Shown here one piece after another: positions 1 to 8,966 of a DNA stretch of 64,000 nt. The position numbers were made by a program, and so were the translations under genes. The stretch's first letter is position 1. Every line of letters starts with the position of its first letter. The notes under the pieces are model-generated. The model was not told where the DNA came from. It saw only the letters and a program-made list of their open reading frames with translations, and made no database searches. The stretch covers positions 62,001 to 126,000 of the forward strand of contig CACSIO010000003.1 in NCBI GenBank assembly GCA_902705865.1, read 5' to 3'. The stretch is from BD1-7 clade bacterium (GTDB lineage Bacteria > Pseudomonadota > Gammaproteobacteria > Pseudomonadales > DT-91).

Positions 1-870
1 CCAAGGTTGTTCACGATCTCTGGCATCGAGGTCTGCGAAGAAGGTTTCGAAACCAGCCAGCAAATCAGTTTTGGTGACTAACACATAGATAGGGAAGTGA
101 ATGCCGAGTTGCTCGTGGAGTTCCTTGATACGTTGTTTGATAGCCGAAACATGTTCAGTACGTTTTGCTTTGCTTTGCATTAACAAGTCGCTGGCACTGA
201 TTGCGATAAACACACCGTTAATAGGCTGGCGTTTACGATACTTCTTCAGCAATGATAAAAACCCCGTCCAGGCACTAGCATCGAGGTCTTTATTACTGTC
301 TTGTGTCACATAGCGCCCGGCAGTATCGATCATTACGGCCTGATCGGTGAACCACCAGTCACAGTTGCGTGTGCCGCCGACGCCTTGTATTGCTTGCTCG
401 CCTAACTTTTCCGAAAGAGGGAATTTCAGGCCGGAGTTCAATAGTGCGGTTGTTTTCCCGCTGCCCGGCGGGCCAACGATGATGTACCACGGCAACCCAT
501 AAATATTCGTGCGTTTGGAAAAACGACCGCCCTTTCTGTTGATGAGTGTCAATGCTTCTTTGAAGCGTTGTTGCAGGGTCGACAATTCCTCTTTGGCGAA
601 CTCATCGGCGTTGTCGCTTTCCATTATTGCCAGGTCATCACTCATGGCCTTGTCTTTGCGTTGTTGCATCAGCAACGAAACAAGACGCTTAATTATCCAA
701 ATCAAAGTAACGACAGTGATGAGAATAATCTGCGCGTTAGTAGTGGCTAACGGCTGAATAGCACCGATGCTAATGAGGGGGCCAACAACAACGACTAACA
801 TCGCGAATAACAGCAGGGACAAAATACCCAGTGTCCAAGGGTTTAAAAGTACAGCTTTTATCTTTTTCAT
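1..870 (-). CDS. tssM: TssM (IcmF), T6SS inner-membrane protein, N-terminal part only
   Basis: The reading frame opens at the ATG at 870 and stays open to the window edge, giving 290 residues of a protein that normally exceeds 1100. Two hydrophobic segments lie near residues 13-37 and 44-62. A Walker A motif, GPPGSGKTT, follows at about 133-141, and a cytoplasmic GTPase-like domain continues after it. This is the TssM/IcmF arrangement: a membrane-complex protein that joins TssL in the inner membrane and TssJ through its periplasmic part. The start lies five bases after the tssL stop, so the two genes are co-transcribed as the distal end of the leftward operon. The periplasmic domain is outside the window, so the completeness of the gene cannot be judged. 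Confidence 0.95.
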   Translation of the reverse strand, partial: MKKIKAVLLNPWTLGILSLLLFAMLVVVVGPLISIGAIQPLATTNAQIILITVVTLIWIIKRLVSLLMQQRKDKAMSDDLAIMESDNADEFAKEELSTLQQRFKEALTLINRKGGRFSKRTNIYGLPWYIIVGPPGSGKTTALLNSGLKFPLSEKLGEQAIQGVGGTRNCDWWFTDQAVMIDTAGRYVTQDSNKDLDASAWTGFLSLLKKYRKRQPINGVFIAISASDLLMQSKAKRTEHVSAIKQRIKELHEQLGIHFPIYVLVTKTDLLAGFETFFADLDARDREQPW

Positions 871-875
871 TGTTA

Positions 876-2237
876 TCAGCTTAAATACAGGTTGATTTCA
901 ACGCGGCGATTGACTGCCCGGTTTTGAGCGCTGTTGTTAGGAACTAGCGGTTGTAGGTCAGCGCGGCCTTCAGTACTGATATTTTTTTCAGGTAACTGGG
1001 TGCTTAGAAATTCAGCAATGGACTCCGCACGCTTAGTCGATAGTTGCCAATTGCTAGGGAATTGCAGTGTGCGAATCGGTTCGTTATCGGTATGCCCTAC
1101 AACGAGGATTGAGGCTTTTTCTCGGGCAATCGCATCAGCGATGCGCTTGAGTAGTGGACGTTTATTCTGGCTAATTTGCGCGCTTGCCGGATTAAACAAG
1201 CCGTGACCTGAAACGATAATTTGTATGCCTTCGGCGGTGCTTTTAATCGCAATCTCGCCGCTTTCGATATCTGCATTGAGCGTACGTGATAGCTCTGATA
1301 CCAGTGTTCGGGTGTTTGTCGCTCTGGGTTTACGCACTAGTTGTTCGATATTGCTGCCGATAGCGGATGCTTGAATTGCAACAGGATCCGAGGCGTGGTT
1401 GAGTGTAAAAAACAACGACATAAATACGATTAATGAAAGGCTGATACCGGCAATTAAGCTACCCCACATGAGTCGATTGTCTGCCAGCAGGGTGCGTGCG
1501 TTGTGGATGCCATTGACGTTGGGTGACAGCTCGCGGGTCGCTTCAGGGCGATGCGGTTGAATGGCGTGATACAGGTTTTCACTGATTTGCGCTAATTCAA
1601 AGTGCCCACCATTATCGAATCGATACTTGCCCTCAAAACCGAGGTTTAACATTACGTAGCAAAGCTCCAGCAAATCAATATTGCTGGCTGGGTTTTGCAG
1701 TAATAGCTGAACAATTTCAAAGAACTTTACGCCGCCGAGGGCGTTGTTGTGGAAGGTCATCAGCAGGCTACGCTGAGTCCAGATGCTTTGTGCTCCCCAC
1801 GGTGTCGACATCACCATTTCATCAATAAATGTGCATATCAGGTAGCGGGTAGTGACGGTGTGTTCTTTCGATACGCCCGCTTGCTGCAGTCTTTCGTCCA
1901 ATCTTTTGATATCGGCGCACGTTTGTTGAAAGACAGCGTTGGAATCACCGACGTGGTTGGTATTTCGCAGGTGGGTTCCCAGAGTTATCAATGGCGTAGC
2001 GGCAGATAACAACAAATTGGGTGTTTGTTGCGTATTGATGGGTTGCGATGTTCCGGTTTTACCGATGGTGCCCGTTGGGCCGGGTGATTGCCGATTGGCT
2101 CCGGGATTGGCTGTCGGGCCGGGGGCCCCCACCGGAGTGTTGGGGCTGGCAGGGCGGTTTCTACGATTGCCAGGGCGAGGCACAAATACGGTATGGTCAC
2201 CATTAGACTGACCAAAAAAGTCTGTGTTGTCTGACAT
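876..2237 (-). CDS. tssL: TssL (DotU family) with C-terminal OmpA-like domain
   Basis: This is a 453-residue inner-membrane component of the T6SS. Residues 15-75 are rich in proline, glycine and asparagine and look like a flexible linker. The DotU domain covers about 75-235 and includes DEMVMSTPWG, close to the family signature. A transmembrane helix lies near 258-278. Residues from about 330 to the end form an OmpA-like peptidoglycan-binding domain, with NWQLSTKRAESI matching its conserved helix. Such 'evolved' TssL proteins are thought to anchor the TssJLM complex to the cell wall. The gene starts five bases after the tssK stop and ends five bases before tssM, which supports one transcription unit. 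Confidence 0.95.
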   Translation of the reverse strand: MSDNTDFFGQSNGDHTVFVPRPGNRRNRPASPNTPVGAPGPTANPGANRQSPGPTGTIGKTGTSQPINTQQTPNLLLSAATPLITLGTHLRNTNHVGDSNAVFQQTCADIKRLDERLQQAGVSKEHTVTTRYLICTFIDEMVMSTPWGAQSIWTQRSLLMTFHNNALGGVKFFEIVQLLLQNPASNIDLLELCYVMLNLGFEGKYRFDNGGHFELAQISENLYHAIQPHRPEATRELSPNVNGIHNARTLLADNRLMWGSLIAGISLSLIVFMSLFFTLNHASDPVAIQASAIGSNIEQLVRKPRATNTRTLVSELSRTLNADIESGEIAIKSTAEGIQIIVSGHGLFNPASAQISQNKRPLLKRIADAIAREKASILVVGHTDNEPIRTLQFPSNWQLSTKRAESIAEFLSTQLPEKNISTEGRADLQPLVPNNSAQNRAVNRRVEINLYLS

Positions 2238-2242
2238 GACGG

Positions 2243-3580
2243 TTACCTTTGTACTGCCCAGAACTGGAGTTTAATGCCAGGGATATTGCCGGCAATATGA
2301 ATCGCGAAACCGGTAGAGCCCTTCAGTGACTGCCAAGCGTTGGATGATCGATCTAGCTCATAGAAGATATAACCATCATGGTATGGCAGCTCTCGCGGGT
2401 TATATGGCAAGAGCTTTAAGTTGATGCCGGGAAGGCTTGCCATAATGATGTCTCGGATAGTTTCTATCGCGCTAACCTTGGCTTGGTTGTTAAACATCTG
2501 TTGCAGCTCGGCGGTAGGCAGATCAGCCTTAACGGCGACGATAAAGGTGGCAGTATCGAATAAGTCAGGATCGTTGACTGGTGCGCGATAAATACCGTAT
2601 TTCGGTTCTTTGAGCGGTATCGCAAATGACCGCTTCTTGGTCGATAGGGTCGATAGTGCATCACGTAATTGTTGGTCGAGCGGAGCGAATGCGGTATGAA
2701 GTTCATCGTGACGATAGGGTTCGACATCGGCCATTAAACGCTGATCAGAGAACGTCGACAGTTCGCCAACTAACATCAACAGATGTTGGTAGAGAGCTTC
2801 CGGATGAATCGTGGGTAAACGCGTCAGATGCCGTATCAGCTGCGTATAGCGGTTGATGAGTTGTAGTGACAGGAAATCTTCGACCTCCGCAACACCGCCC
2901 GTACCAGTGGCACTGGCTGATATACGTGATGAAAGCTCCTTACTGCGTTGCTGAAGTAATCCAAGGGTGTTTTTCATCAGGCTCATCAAGCGCGGCGATT
3001 GACATGCATTGATGCTGGGTGGGATGTGATCTTCATTGAGAGCGATAATTTTGTCTTTCGAGCATTCCACTAAATCGGCTACGCTGATGCAGCTGTATTC
3101 TGAACGGCTGTCGTTTTCCAATAGAAGACTTAATCGCAGGCTCCCGACATAGAGGGTTGTTTTGTCATATGTGCTGCTGGTGACATCGTTTACTTCAATT
3201 GATCGCGCATTGTAGCGCTGCATACCTGATTCGCTGTGCTCAAAGAATACTTCGGTTTCACTGGAGCGTAGTGGCAGGCAGAGATAGGCTTTTTCGTTGA
3301 GAGCACCTTCCTGAATTTCCAGTGGCACCGGCGCAGGATCATCTTCCGGAATATTAAAAGGCGTGCCATCTGGCATAATGCCGGTTGCGGATTTAATCGC
3401 GATTTTTCCTTGCTGCAACAGAACACGATCCAGTGTTAGTTCGTCAAACCCCCACAAGTAAGGATGTTGACTATCGCAACGCTTATTGACGTAGCTTTCG
3501 GTGTATCGCCCGTCTTGTTGGAAGTGAGCGGGTTTTATAAATAGGCCTTCAGACCAGATAACTTTATTTTCTCGAGACAC
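2243..3580 (-). CDS. tssK: TssK, T6SS baseplate protein
   Basis: This trimeric cytoplasmic protein connects the baseplate (TssE, TssF, TssG, VgrG) to the TssJLM membrane complex. The family hallmark is the N-terminal stretch ENKVIWSEGLFIKPAHFQQ. The frame can be extended upstream to a TTG at 3598. However, an AAAGGA sits six bases before a GTG at 3580, and starting there gives 445 residues, the usual TssK length, so I chose the GTG. The gene ends five bases before tssL. About 135 non-coding bases separate it from tssJ upstream. No oddities were seen. Confidence 0.94.
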   Translation of the reverse strand: MSRENKVIWSEGLFIKPAHFQQDGRYTESYVNKRCDSQHPYLWGFDELTLDRVLLQQGKIAIKSATGIMPDGTPFNIPEDDPAPVPLEIQEGALNEKAYLCLPLRSSETEVFFEHSESGMQRYNARSIEVNDVTSSTYDKTTLYVGSLRLSLLLENDSRSEYSCISVADLVECSKDKIIALNEDHIPPSINACQSPRLMSLMKNTLGLLQQRSKELSSRISASATGTGGVAEVEDFLSLQLINRYTQLIRHLTRLPTIHPEALYQHLLMLVGELSTFSDQRLMADVEPYRHDELHTAFAPLDQQLRDALSTLSTKKRSFAIPLKEPKYGIYRAPVNDPDLFDTATFIVAVKADLPTAELQQMFNNQAKVSAIETIRDIIMASLPGINLKLLPYNPRELPYHDGYIFYELDRSSNAWQSLKGSTGFAIHIAGNIPGIKLQFWAVQR

Positions 3581-3715
3581 AACGAATCCTTTTGTCAATT
3601 TGCGTCGCAGTTTCAGGGTGCGGGTATCAGCCTGAATCTCGCTTTTAATTCCGTATGCTAGGTAGCCGAAACAGAGGGTTGAATCGGCCCGTTACCTGCC
3701 AATTTGCTTGGATAC

Positions 3716-4228
3716 TCAGTCTTTTAAAGCGATATCAACAGAGAGACGTTTCACTTCGATAACCAGTTCTTCGCCTTTTAGGCCAGGCTTACACCCCATG
3801 AAACATTTCTCTGGCGTTAATACATGAGCGCCCCATTTGGCTTGGTCCACATCCCGAAATGCTGCTATAACAGCGACGGCCTTCGTTTCAGGCGGTGCAT
3901 CGAGTTCGATTTCCTTATCTTCATCGGCTTGGGCTTGGAGGCGGGTGACTTTCAGCAATTGGTCACTAAGCGTTTGTTCGGGCTTGCTGTAGAGGTCGTA
4001 GAAGCCTGCCTTGGTAAAGTTGCTGACATCGGTAAGATAGAAAATAGAGAGATTGACCGGGCGTGATTCGCCGCTGATATCCGGGTTGATGGTAGACGAC
4101 GTATTTAAGTAGGTATCGACTTCCAGATCTTTATTCTTATTCGACGAGCAAGCCGTCGACAATAAGAGCATCATGGTGGCGGCGAGCAGTGCTGCCATTT
4201 TAGTCAGAAGGTTTAATCTAGATTTCAT
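3716..4228 (-). CDS. tssJ: TssJ, T6SS outer-membrane lipoprotein
   Basis: The N-terminus has a basic start, a hydrophobic stretch and the lipobox STAC, with the lipidated cysteine at residue 27 when translation starts at the ATG at 4228. The mature part has the TssJ pattern, including SRPVNLSIFYLTD and a conserved region around the 'KAVAVIAAFRDVDQAKW' segment. TssJ is held in the outer membrane and binds the periplasmic domain of TssM. A longer frame could start at a TTG at 4255, but the ATG gives a normal signal peptide. The gene sits between fha and tssK in the leftward operon. Confidence 0.9.
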   Translation of the reverse strand: MKSRLNLLTKMAALLAATMMLLLSTACSSNKNKDLEVDTYLNTSSTINPDISGESRPVNLSIFYLTDVSNFTKAGFYDLYSKPEQTLSDQLLKVTRLQAQADEDKEIELDAPPETKAVAVIAAFRDVDQAKWGAHVLTPEKCFMGCKPGLKGEELVIEVKRLSVDIALKD

Positions 4229-4315
4229 GATCGTGTCCGTATTCTTAATATTCAATGGCTATACGTATTCTGGTTTCTGAATCGGTGTTAGGTATCATGT
4301 TAATTCACCTTTGAG

Positions 4316-6178
4316 TCAGTCACTTTGACCTTGCTCAGTGGCGCAGTTGTCGTAGGCTTTGGCAAATGTGGCGCCGAGTACCCGTTGAAAATCATCGTCG
4401 CTATCAATTCTAAAATCGTCAAAACGTTCGACGTACTGTTGCCAGTATTTGTTTGAACCTACCTTGCCTAGTATTCCGGATCGTTTGTGTCGTTGATCGA
4501 ACTGTTTTTCAAGGGTGTTTGGATCGAAGCTCTCCAGCAATTCAGATAAACCTTCCTGTAATCCGTGTAATAGCGCGGTCTGATGGATGTTTATGTCTGA
4601 AAATGCCTCTTTGATCGCTGCATGTGGTGCCATAAACCCAGGCCTTTGATGCAAAAACAGGTTGTTTATCGCATCTGCTCCATTAGCTGAAAACTTGAGG
4701 GGATTGTTTTCTTGGGCATGCAGCAGCGTTTTGCTGACACGAAATTCATTCTTGATTTGAGCTCGCCCCAGCAATAATTGGGTGAGTCCATCCATAATGG
4801 TTGGCATTAGAGCGAGCCATTGCTCGGCAACATCTTCAGTGAGTGCTTCCGGGGCAATGTTTTGATTCTCAAATGCTTTTTGTGCCCGTTGCAGAAGGTC
4901 GCTTTTGGGTATGTCGGTCGTTACGTGTCGTTGCGCACTGCTCTGACGATTTCGGGCAATCTGCATAGCCGCCTGGGACGCTGACACGGGTGATTTCGGC
5001 GCATCATCAAAAAACGTTTCCGAGGTTTTGTTGTGTTCAACCTCTGCGGCTAGATTAGCCTCTGTATGCTGGTGTGGAGTTGTTGAAGGCTGCTGCTGCG
5101 GAGTGTCGTCAGCCAGTAAACCCATTAGCTCGGAGCTTTCGTTAGATGAAGCGTAATGTGCCACATGATGATCGTCAGTAGTCGGCAAGCTATTGATGGC
5201 CGTTGAGTGTTGTTTTTTTCTGTGAGTATCGATTGGCGCGTCTACTGAGAGCTGATTTTCTGATAGAGAGTTAGGTCCTTGCTGGTGTGAGTACGTCGCC
5301 GCTTTCGGAGTGTCAGGAACCGCAAAAAAATCTTCATCGTTCGGAATATTGCCTATACCTGCCGAGCTTTGAGGAATTGAATGTGTTGGTACAGGCACGC
5401 TGGCACTCGGAGGCTGATGTTCGGCTGAGAGCTCAGTCATGTCCCAATCAGCCGGTATTTCTAGGGATGAACTGTTGGCTGACGAACTGCTCAGGTTGAC
5501 GCTAGTTGCTGACAGAGCGGGTTGTTCTCGGCGAGCGAACTGCATGGGTTCATTAAACCCTGATGCGTGCCCGAGATTGGATTCTAAGCCGGATGCGATT
5601 GATTGGTGATCAGATGTACCTGCCTCTAGGGTTTGTAGTAGATTGGCTTCGCTGTCGACGCCGCCGATGATATCACCGAGCGAAGGTTCGGTGCTGAGCT
5701 GGCTTCCATGACTGTTTTGACCATTCAAAAGCTCAAGCGGGTCTTGGCTCGTTCCTAAAAACGTGTCTATCGCTGCATTGTTAAGTGGGTTATGGATCTC
5801 GGGGCTGTTATCTAGGGCTTCACTCGAGGCGGATGTCGATGGCGCATAGTCATCGCCTGCATCCATGGTTGCCATAACCTTGTAATCGCCAATAAAAAAC
5901 TCTTGTCCATCGGTAATTGCAACACGGTTACCTCGTCCGACAATGGCATCCGAAGCGGCAATAACAACACCGTTAGAGCTGGTATCAGTTAGATAAAAAT
6001 GGCCATTTTCGAAGGAGATTTCCGCGTGTTTCGACGAAATATATCGCTCCGCATCAGGTAATACCCAGGTATTATTCCAACCACGCCCCAGTGATCCGCC
6101 ACTGGTTGAAAAACTGCGCGTCGCTTCGTTGCCGAGCGCTGATTTATTCGCGCTGGTAACAGTGAGAATAAGTTCCAT
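4316..6178 (-). CDS. tagH: FHA-domain T6SS protein (TagH/Fha)
   Basis: This 620-residue protein has an FHA phosphothreonine-binding domain at about residues 25-100, with the typical GRG, SSKHAEI and TDTSSNGV motifs. A long low-complexity middle, about 105-410, is rich in serine, asparagine, glutamine and proline. A conserved C-terminal domain of T6SS FHA proteins covers about 430-610. In other bacteria Fha acts in post-translational activation of the T6SS through the PpkA kinase and PppA phosphatase; neither gene is in this window, though they could lie beyond tssM. The gene lies between vgrG and tssJ. The disordered linker is longer than in many homologues. Confidence 0.9.
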   Translation of the reverse strand: MELILTVTSANKSALGNEATRSFSTSGGSLGRGWNNTWVLPDAERYISSKHAEISFENGHFYLTDTSSNGVVIAASDAIVGRGNRVAITDGQEFFIGDYKVMATMDAGDDYAPSTSASSEALDNSPEIHNPLNNAAIDTFLGTSQDPLELLNGQNSHGSQLSTEPSLGDIIGGVDSEANLLQTLEAGTSDHQSIASGLESNLGHASGFNEPMQFARREQPALSATSVNLSSSSANSSSLEIPADWDMTELSAEHQPPSASVPVPTHSIPQSSAGIGNIPNDEDFFAVPDTPKAATYSHQQGPNSLSENQLSVDAPIDTHRKKQHSTAINSLPTTDDHHVAHYASSNESSELMGLLADDTPQQQPSTTPHQHTEANLAAEVEHNKTSETFFDDAPKSPVSASQAAMQIARNRQSSAQRHVTTDIPKSDLLQRAQKAFENQNIAPEALTEDVAEQWLALMPTIMDGLTQLLLGRAQIKNEFRVSKTLLHAQENNPLKFSANGADAINNLFLHQRPGFMAPHAAIKEAFSDINIHQTALLHGLQEGLSELLESFDPNTLEKQFDQRHKRSGILGKVGSNKYWQQYVERFDDFRIDSDDDFQRVLGATFAKAYDNCATEQGQSD

Positions 6179-6280
6179 GATGTTCTGTTGTTCCCTTACA
6201 GCAAGACAATCGGCCGTTGTGTCGATGGTCGATTGTTCAGATAGTGGCGATATGTACCCTCAACGCCTCCCTTGAACACA

Positions 6281-8293
6281 CTAGTTCGACAGTACCTTCG
6301 ACCCTTTGATGCTGATATTGCCTGAACCTTTGAGGTTGATATTCTTGCCCTTGATGGTGATATCGCCGCTTTTTTTCATCACGATCTCGGCGGAGCCTGT
6401 TTTCAATGTGATTTCGTCACCCGCTTGAATGGTGAGCTTTTTACCCACATCAAGAATATCGTCTTTGCCAATTTGTGTGCCTCGGCCATCACTAACAACA
6501 AGGGTTTCTTCCTTGCCAATTGTCGTTTTTCGATTGTTACCGATAGTGACATTTTCGTCTTTGCCAACATCCTCAGTGCGAGATTCACCGATGGTGATGT
6601 TTTCGTTTTTGGCGACGCTTTCATTACGATTGTTGCCAATGGTGATGGACTCATCTTTGCCAACACTTTCGGTTCTGTTATTGCCGATTTCAGTCGCTTC
6701 GTCATTGTCGACGGCTTTTCGGCGATCATGTCCAACCCAGTGTTTTTCATCATTCTCAACTTCGATGGATTGGTTTTTCTCCGCGTGAATGGTTAGCAGT
6801 TCATTGCCTTTTAGGTCTTCGAAGCGGATTTCGTTAAAGTTATCGGCCGTGCCTTTTTTGCTGCTTCGGCTCTTAATCCCGCTTTGTGTTTGATTTTCTG
6901 GCAGAGCATAGGGCGGCATGTTGTCTGCGTTGTAGGTTCGGCCTGTGACGATAGGCGCGTCCGGGTCACCCTCCATAAACTCAACAATAACTTCTTGGCC
7001 AATTCTTGGTAGATGGATTGCTCCCCAATTAGAGCCCGCCCACAATTGTGAAACGCGAATCCAGCAGGAGCTGTTTTCGTCGGATTTTCCGTATCTATCC
7101 CAATGAAACTGCACTTTGATTCGGCCGTATTCGTCCGTCCAAATTTCTTCACCGGATGGTCCAACAACAATCCCGGTTTGCGGCCCGGAAATCACCGGGC
7201 GTGGAGTCATTGGCTCGGGGCGGAATTGAACTTTGGATGGGATACAATGGAAGTGGTTGGTGAACGAAGTCTCGGTATTGTCGCCACTCTCATAGATGTT
7301 TGCGGATGCGTGGTAGTTGCATTCAACGACCAGGTATTCTTGATTGCATTCACTTTGTGGGTGATTGTCGAGTTTGAAAAGCCCACCAGGATGAATGCCT
7401 GTAGCGTTACCAGACCCAGCGGACAATGCACTTTGTGAATGCAGTTGTTCGATACGGATATTGGCGTAGCTGTTGCCTCTGTCGCGTTCCGTATATTTAC
7501 CGGGGTAATCGTAGATTTCAAAATCGTTAAACTTGTGCTTTCGTGTCAACGAGTGGTTTGCAGTAAGACCCGCTTTGGGCTTGGTGAAATCAAACGCATT
7601 CAGAGCAAAACTGCCGGAGCGAACGTGCATCTGATAGCCCCATTGCTCGATGTGTTGATCTTCACGAACAACGCTGCCGGGTGGAAAGTAGGGTACGGAC
7701 TCGCAGCCTTTGATAGACTTGTGGTTAGACGGTGCGTCGGCCAAAACTAACGTGTGTTTGTTTTCTTCGTGCTCGAAATAAAAATAAATGCCTTCCTGCT
7801 CGAGTAAGCGACAAATGAAATTAAAATCGCTCTCTCGGTATTGAACACAATAATTCACCGGTAAATATTTCGCTGATATATCAAATCTGAAATCAGAAAA
7901 ACCATTTTCTTTAAATATATCACCGACGACATCGATAACGCTCTTCTGCTGAAAGATTCGACAGTCAGTCGTCTTTTGCAGTAACCAAAGCCAGGGTTTT
8001 ATTGTTATATGGAAGGTTGCGTGTCTATCTTCCCACCCAGATGATCCGATGTGGCTGACCAAGCCGTGGAAATGTCGATCGGGTATTGCTTCCTTGCCGC
8101 TTACAACGACCGCGACTGGTGATCCAAGCAGTTTTTCCAGGTCGATATCCGGTACTTTGGATTTTGCGATGATATTAAATTCAAACAGGGTGCTGAGGGA
8201 TTCCGTACCGCTGAAGGCTGTGATCAGTAGATCTTTGTCAAAATTTCCAGCGGTAATGTCGGTTTTAAGCTGAATCGTACGATTGGTTGTCAT
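6281..8293 (-). CDS. vgrG: VgrG (TssI), T6SS spike protein
   Basis: This 670-residue trimeric spike protein caps the Hcp tube. A gp27-like base covers about residues 1-365. The gp5-like OB fold, about 375-460, includes WIRVSQLWAG and GQEVIVEFMEGDPDAPIVTG. Residues 500-670 form a needle-like beta-helix. It contains an obvious tandem repeat of about 16 residues from 516 to 612, of the type TIGNNR-ESV-K-E. The protein ends about where the needle ends, so no effector domain is fused to it. It is the first gene of the leftward operon, with an AAGGGA Shine-Dalgarno sequence upstream of the ATG. It is the only full vgrG in the window. Confidence 0.96.
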   Translation of the reverse strand: MTTNRTIQLKTDITAGNFDKDLLITAFSGTESLSTLFEFNIIAKSKVPDIDLEKLLGSPVAVVVSGKEAIPDRHFHGLVSHIGSSGWEDRHATFHITIKPWLWLLQKTTDCRIFQQKSVIDVVGDIFKENGFSDFRFDISAKYLPVNYCVQYRESDFNFICRLLEQEGIYFYFEHEENKHTLVLADAPSNHKSIKGCESVPYFPPGSVVREDQHIEQWGYQMHVRSGSFALNAFDFTKPKAGLTANHSLTRKHKFNDFEIYDYPGKYTERDRGNSYANIRIEQLHSQSALSAGSGNATGIHPGGLFKLDNHPQSECNQEYLVVECNYHASANIYESGDNTETSFTNHFHCIPSKVQFRPEPMTPRPVISGPQTGIVVGPSGEEIWTDEYGRIKVQFHWDRYGKSDENSSCWIRVSQLWAGSNWGAIHLPRIGQEVIVEFMEGDPDAPIVTGRTYNADNMPPYALPENQTQSGIKSRSSKKGTADNFNEIRFEDLKGNELLTIHAEKNQSIEVENDEKHWVGHDRRKAVDNDEATEIGNNRTESVGKDESITIGNNRNESVAKNENITIGESRTEDVGKDENVTIGNNRKTTIGKEETLVVSDGRGTQIGKDDILDVGKKLTIQAGDEITLKTGSAEIVMKKSGDITIKGKNINLKGSGNISIKGSKVLSN
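6458..6748 (-). repeat. In-frame tandem repeat coding the VgrG needle
   Basis: About six degenerate units of roughly 48 bases encode a 16-residue beta-helix repeat (residues about 516-612 of VgrG). The recurring core is TIGNNR followed by ESV and GKDE/KNE. The DNA copies are similar enough to be a possible site of unit gain or loss by slippage. Confidence 0.8.
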
Positions 8294-8966
8294 CTATTGA
8301 TTCCCTTATTCAATGACAGAAGTAATCGTTGTGGTAGTTGTCTGACAACCTGCCGAATCGAATCGCTTTGCTGAAATGTTCACCAAGCTAGTACGATAGA
8401 CAGTCTGCGTTAGTTTCGTTTGAGATGTTCCTTCCCAAGTCGTTTCGCAGATAACACGTTCCCTGATGCGGAGGATTCTATAGCAGAGAGATATTCAACG
8501 CTAGTGCAATCCTATGCGCTTGGAATCAAACAATTTCGTTATTATGGTGTGAAAGTGTATAAAAATAATGACTTACAATGCTTTTGTGTTGCCAATAATT
8601 CTTATCAAACGATTTTTGTTGTCTGTAATGTGAAATAAATTCAATACAGGCATTAATGTAATCAATTTTTTGTTACGACGGTTTCAAATTTTTATAAACG
8701 GGTTTACTATGCCTCAGTCGCAGTTCGGTAGGAGTCGGGCTGTGTCGATGTAATGCGCTGGATTTGTTATATGTAGGTCGTATTGATATGTGCGACCAGT
8801 ACGTTGTTGGGAACAACGTATTGTCATTTCAGCGCAAGAAATTGTGTCATTGTATGGGCATCTGTAGATGCGCGAGTTGCTGGTGGTATATGTCATCACA
8901 ACACGTCGGGCAGGTGTTTGAGCCCATCATTGGCAGAAAAGGGAATATGTTACGGAACAACGTACA
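8294..8966. promoter_or_regulatory. Divergent T6SS promoter region between vgrG and tssA
   Basis: This 673-base spacer separates the two T6SS operons, so both promoters should lie here. I see no convincing coding sequence. The half nearest tssA carries a perfect dyad at 8800-8820, an imperfectly spaced pair GGTCG/CGACC at 8776-8780 and 8793-8797, and a further copy of one dyad arm at 8954-8964. No clear sigma-54 element (GG and GC at the right spacing) was found. The AT-rich stretch at about 8530-8710 is the likeliest position for promoter elements. Confidence 0.6.
8800..8820. promoter_or_regulatory. Perfect dyad, candidate operator of the T6SS
   Basis: The arms TACGTTGTT and AACAACGTA are exact reverse complements separated by GGG. 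The sequence GGAACAACGTA recurs at 8954-8964, just before the tssA start at 8967. A perfect 9-base dyad inside the divergent promoter with a repeated half-site suggests a dimeric repressor or activator site. The regulator is not identifiable from the window. Confidence 0.5.

Noticed and set aside
6458..6748. Regular spacing of about 48 bases, CRISPR-like at first sight
   Set aside because: The repeats are in frame, degenerate and encode the VgrG needle; there are no identical repeats with unique spacers.
6425..6796. Plus-strand frames of about 120 codons opposite vgrG
   Set aside because: They are opposite-strand shadows of the 16-residue repeat of VgrG and have repetitive unnatural composition.
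8420..8638. Open frame of 72 codons in the T6SS divergent promoter
   Set aside because: No ribosome binding site, no recognisable domain, AT-rich composition, and it lies where promoters must be.
8930..8960. TTGGCAG near tssA as a sigma-54 promoter
   Set aside because: No GC element at the required -12 spacing and it is too close to the start codon.
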